Assembly: GCF_017876155.1 (NCBI RefSeq)
Contig: NZ_JAGINP010000036.1
Span: 1-64,000, forward strand
From: Azospirillum rugosum
Lineage (GTDB): Bacteria > Pseudomonadota > Alphaproteobacteria > Azospirillales > Azospirillaceae
DNA length: 64,000 bases
Direction: 5' to 3'
Below, piece after piece: positions 63,227 to 64,000 of this stretch. Below the pieces are notes generated by a model that searched no databases, was not told where the DNA came from, and saw only the letters and a program-made list of their open reading frames with translations. Position numbers and translations under genes: made by a program. The first letter of the stretch is position 1. The number at the start of each line of letters is the position of its first letter.

Positions 63227-64000
63227 ACCGCCTCTTTGCTGTTATAGCCCGACATCGCCGCAGCCGTGACAAGATCTGCGTCCGCAAAGGCTCGATCCAG
63301 CGTCCAGTGCATGCGCTCGCGTGGCTTGAGCAGAACGCTTGCCATCATCTGGCGCGAATGCCAGAGGTAGCGGCTTTGCGTCAGCGTGCTGGCGCCTTGT
63401 GTGGCGTAGGCTTCAGCGGCGGCGCGGGCGAGTTGGTCCGAGTAACCCCCTGCCGTGGTAGCTTTGCCTTTATATTCCACAACTGCGGCCAAGAGGTCAT
63501 CTGCAACCGGAACCGCGCTCACTGCGTAGCGCTGGCGCCCGGCATCCAGCTCGTGCAGCATGACGGCGAGATAGGCATTGATCTCGTTTGTGTCGCTGGG
63601 TCGCATCGCGTCGGTCGGCGTCCCACCATCGGTAAAAGCCTCTCGGAACGTCGTGAATTCCTCTACGAGATCACGGTAGAGCGGTGGGAGGCCCAATCGC
63701 TCGCACACGAGGACCTCACGCTCTGGATTGGTGAGGTTCAAGAGCGCAGGCCAATCGTTCGCATCCACATCGCCGAAGGGCCAGGGAAGCTCGAGAACGG
63801 CGGATAGCTCCGTGTTGGCCCGGTCAATGGTCATCCGCCGGCTGTTGACGAAGCATAGATATCGGAACATCCGGGTCGACATGTACCGCGCGAGGGCTTC
63901 GAGGAACATGCGGTGCCGCGCTGGCAGCGGCGCTCCGGCAAATTTGGGGAAGCATCCGACAATAAAGAAGCTGGTCGCGACACACTGTTCGACGAACTGT
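63223..64000 (-). CDS. 3' part of a methylase/specificity-like gene, runs off the window
   Basis: The reading frame is open from 64000 down to the stop at 63223 (about 258 residues, 5' end missing). It includes SFFIVGCFPKF, FLEALARYMSTRMFRYLCFVNSRRMTIDRANTELSAVLELPWPFG and YRDLVEEFTTFREAF. The LARYMSTRMFRYLCF-type segment resembles the target-recognition tail of N6-adenine DNA methylases of class-I or IIG systems. The catalytic NPPY motif would lie beyond the window, so the assignment is tentative. The DNA here is less GC-rich than the helicase gene. Confidence 0.5.
   Translation of the reverse strand, partial: QFVEQCVATSFFIVGCFPKFAGAPLPARHRMFLEALARYMSTRMFRYLCFVNSRRMTIDRANTELSAVLELPWPFGDVDANDWPALLNLTNPEREVLVCERLGLPPLYRDLVEEFTTFREAFTDGGTPTDAMRPSDTNEINAYLAVMLHELDAGRQRYAVSAVPVADDLLAAVVEYKGKATTAGGYSDQLARAAAEAYATQGASTLTQSRYLWHSRQMMASVLLKPRERMHWTLDRAFADADLVTAAAMSGYNSKEAV

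Overview
The window is high-GC DNA with alphaproteobacterial character. It carries a Ros/MucR-type regulator, ETF/FixAB-type flavoproteins, a Trb conjugation operon and a rhizobial-type excision-control module. I infer an Azospirillum-like or related alphaproteobacterium, but no rRNA or single-copy marker confirms this. Most of the window reads as one integrative and conjugative element (ICE) of the Tn4371/ICEMlSym type. Its left end is visible at about 278-322; its right end was not found and probably lies beyond 64000.

1-2060: left boundary. A short chromosomal flank with a tRNA terminator is followed by a displaced 3' piece of a tRNA-Met(CAT) gene (the att core), a tyrosine integrase, and insertion-sequence debris.

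2062-26625: a catabolic cargo block. A leftward operon (nitronate monooxygenase, enoyl-CoA hydratase, ETF-QO, 3-hydroxyacyl-CoA dehydrogenase, EtfAB, glutaryl-CoA dehydrogenase, thiolase, PaaH-type dehydrogenase) faces a rightward run (IclR regulator, acyl-CoA dehydrogenase, CoA ligase, LivKHMGF-type ABC importer, universal stress protein, hotdog thioesterase, fused hydratase/dehydrogenase, paired PimCD-like dehydrogenases). Together they can import, activate and beta-oxidise a dicarboxylic or ring-derived acid through glutaryl-CoA to acetyl-CoA and pass the electrons to quinone. Pimelate-like substrates fit best.

26626-30193: a seam. It holds an AT-rich LysR gene, a MATE exporter, and broken alcohol dehydrogenase and short-chain dehydrogenase genes.

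30171-46441: the leftward ICE core in the order fseA-like, rdfS-like, repA, parA, RHH, parA-like, relaxase, split virD4/traG, RHH, trbB-C-D-E-J-(K position)-L-F-G-I. An origin-like region lies inside the 3' end of repA. The fseA-like gene is two overlapping frames (DUF6499 and DUF2285) joined by a UUU-C slip site. This is the same +1 tRNA-Phe slip described for FseA of Mesorhizobium ICEMlSymR7A.

46655-47310: a divergent pair matching the QseM antiactivator (DUF2285 only) and its XRE repressor QseC, with a perfect palindrome between them. A complete QseC-QseM-FseA-RdfS excision switch is therefore present.

47311-57186: small accessory genes: DUF736, several XRE regulators, a response regulator broken by an amber codon, MucR, a GGDEF protein, a large compound palindrome, and a duplicated divergent module (conserved unknown protein plus XRE regulator, twice).

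57187-64000: a likely defence or DNA-processing end. It holds a 1745-residue exonuclease-RecQ-UvrD fusion, a PD-(D/E)xK-like protein, and the 3' part of a gene resembling the C-terminus of an N6 DNA methylase that runs off the window.
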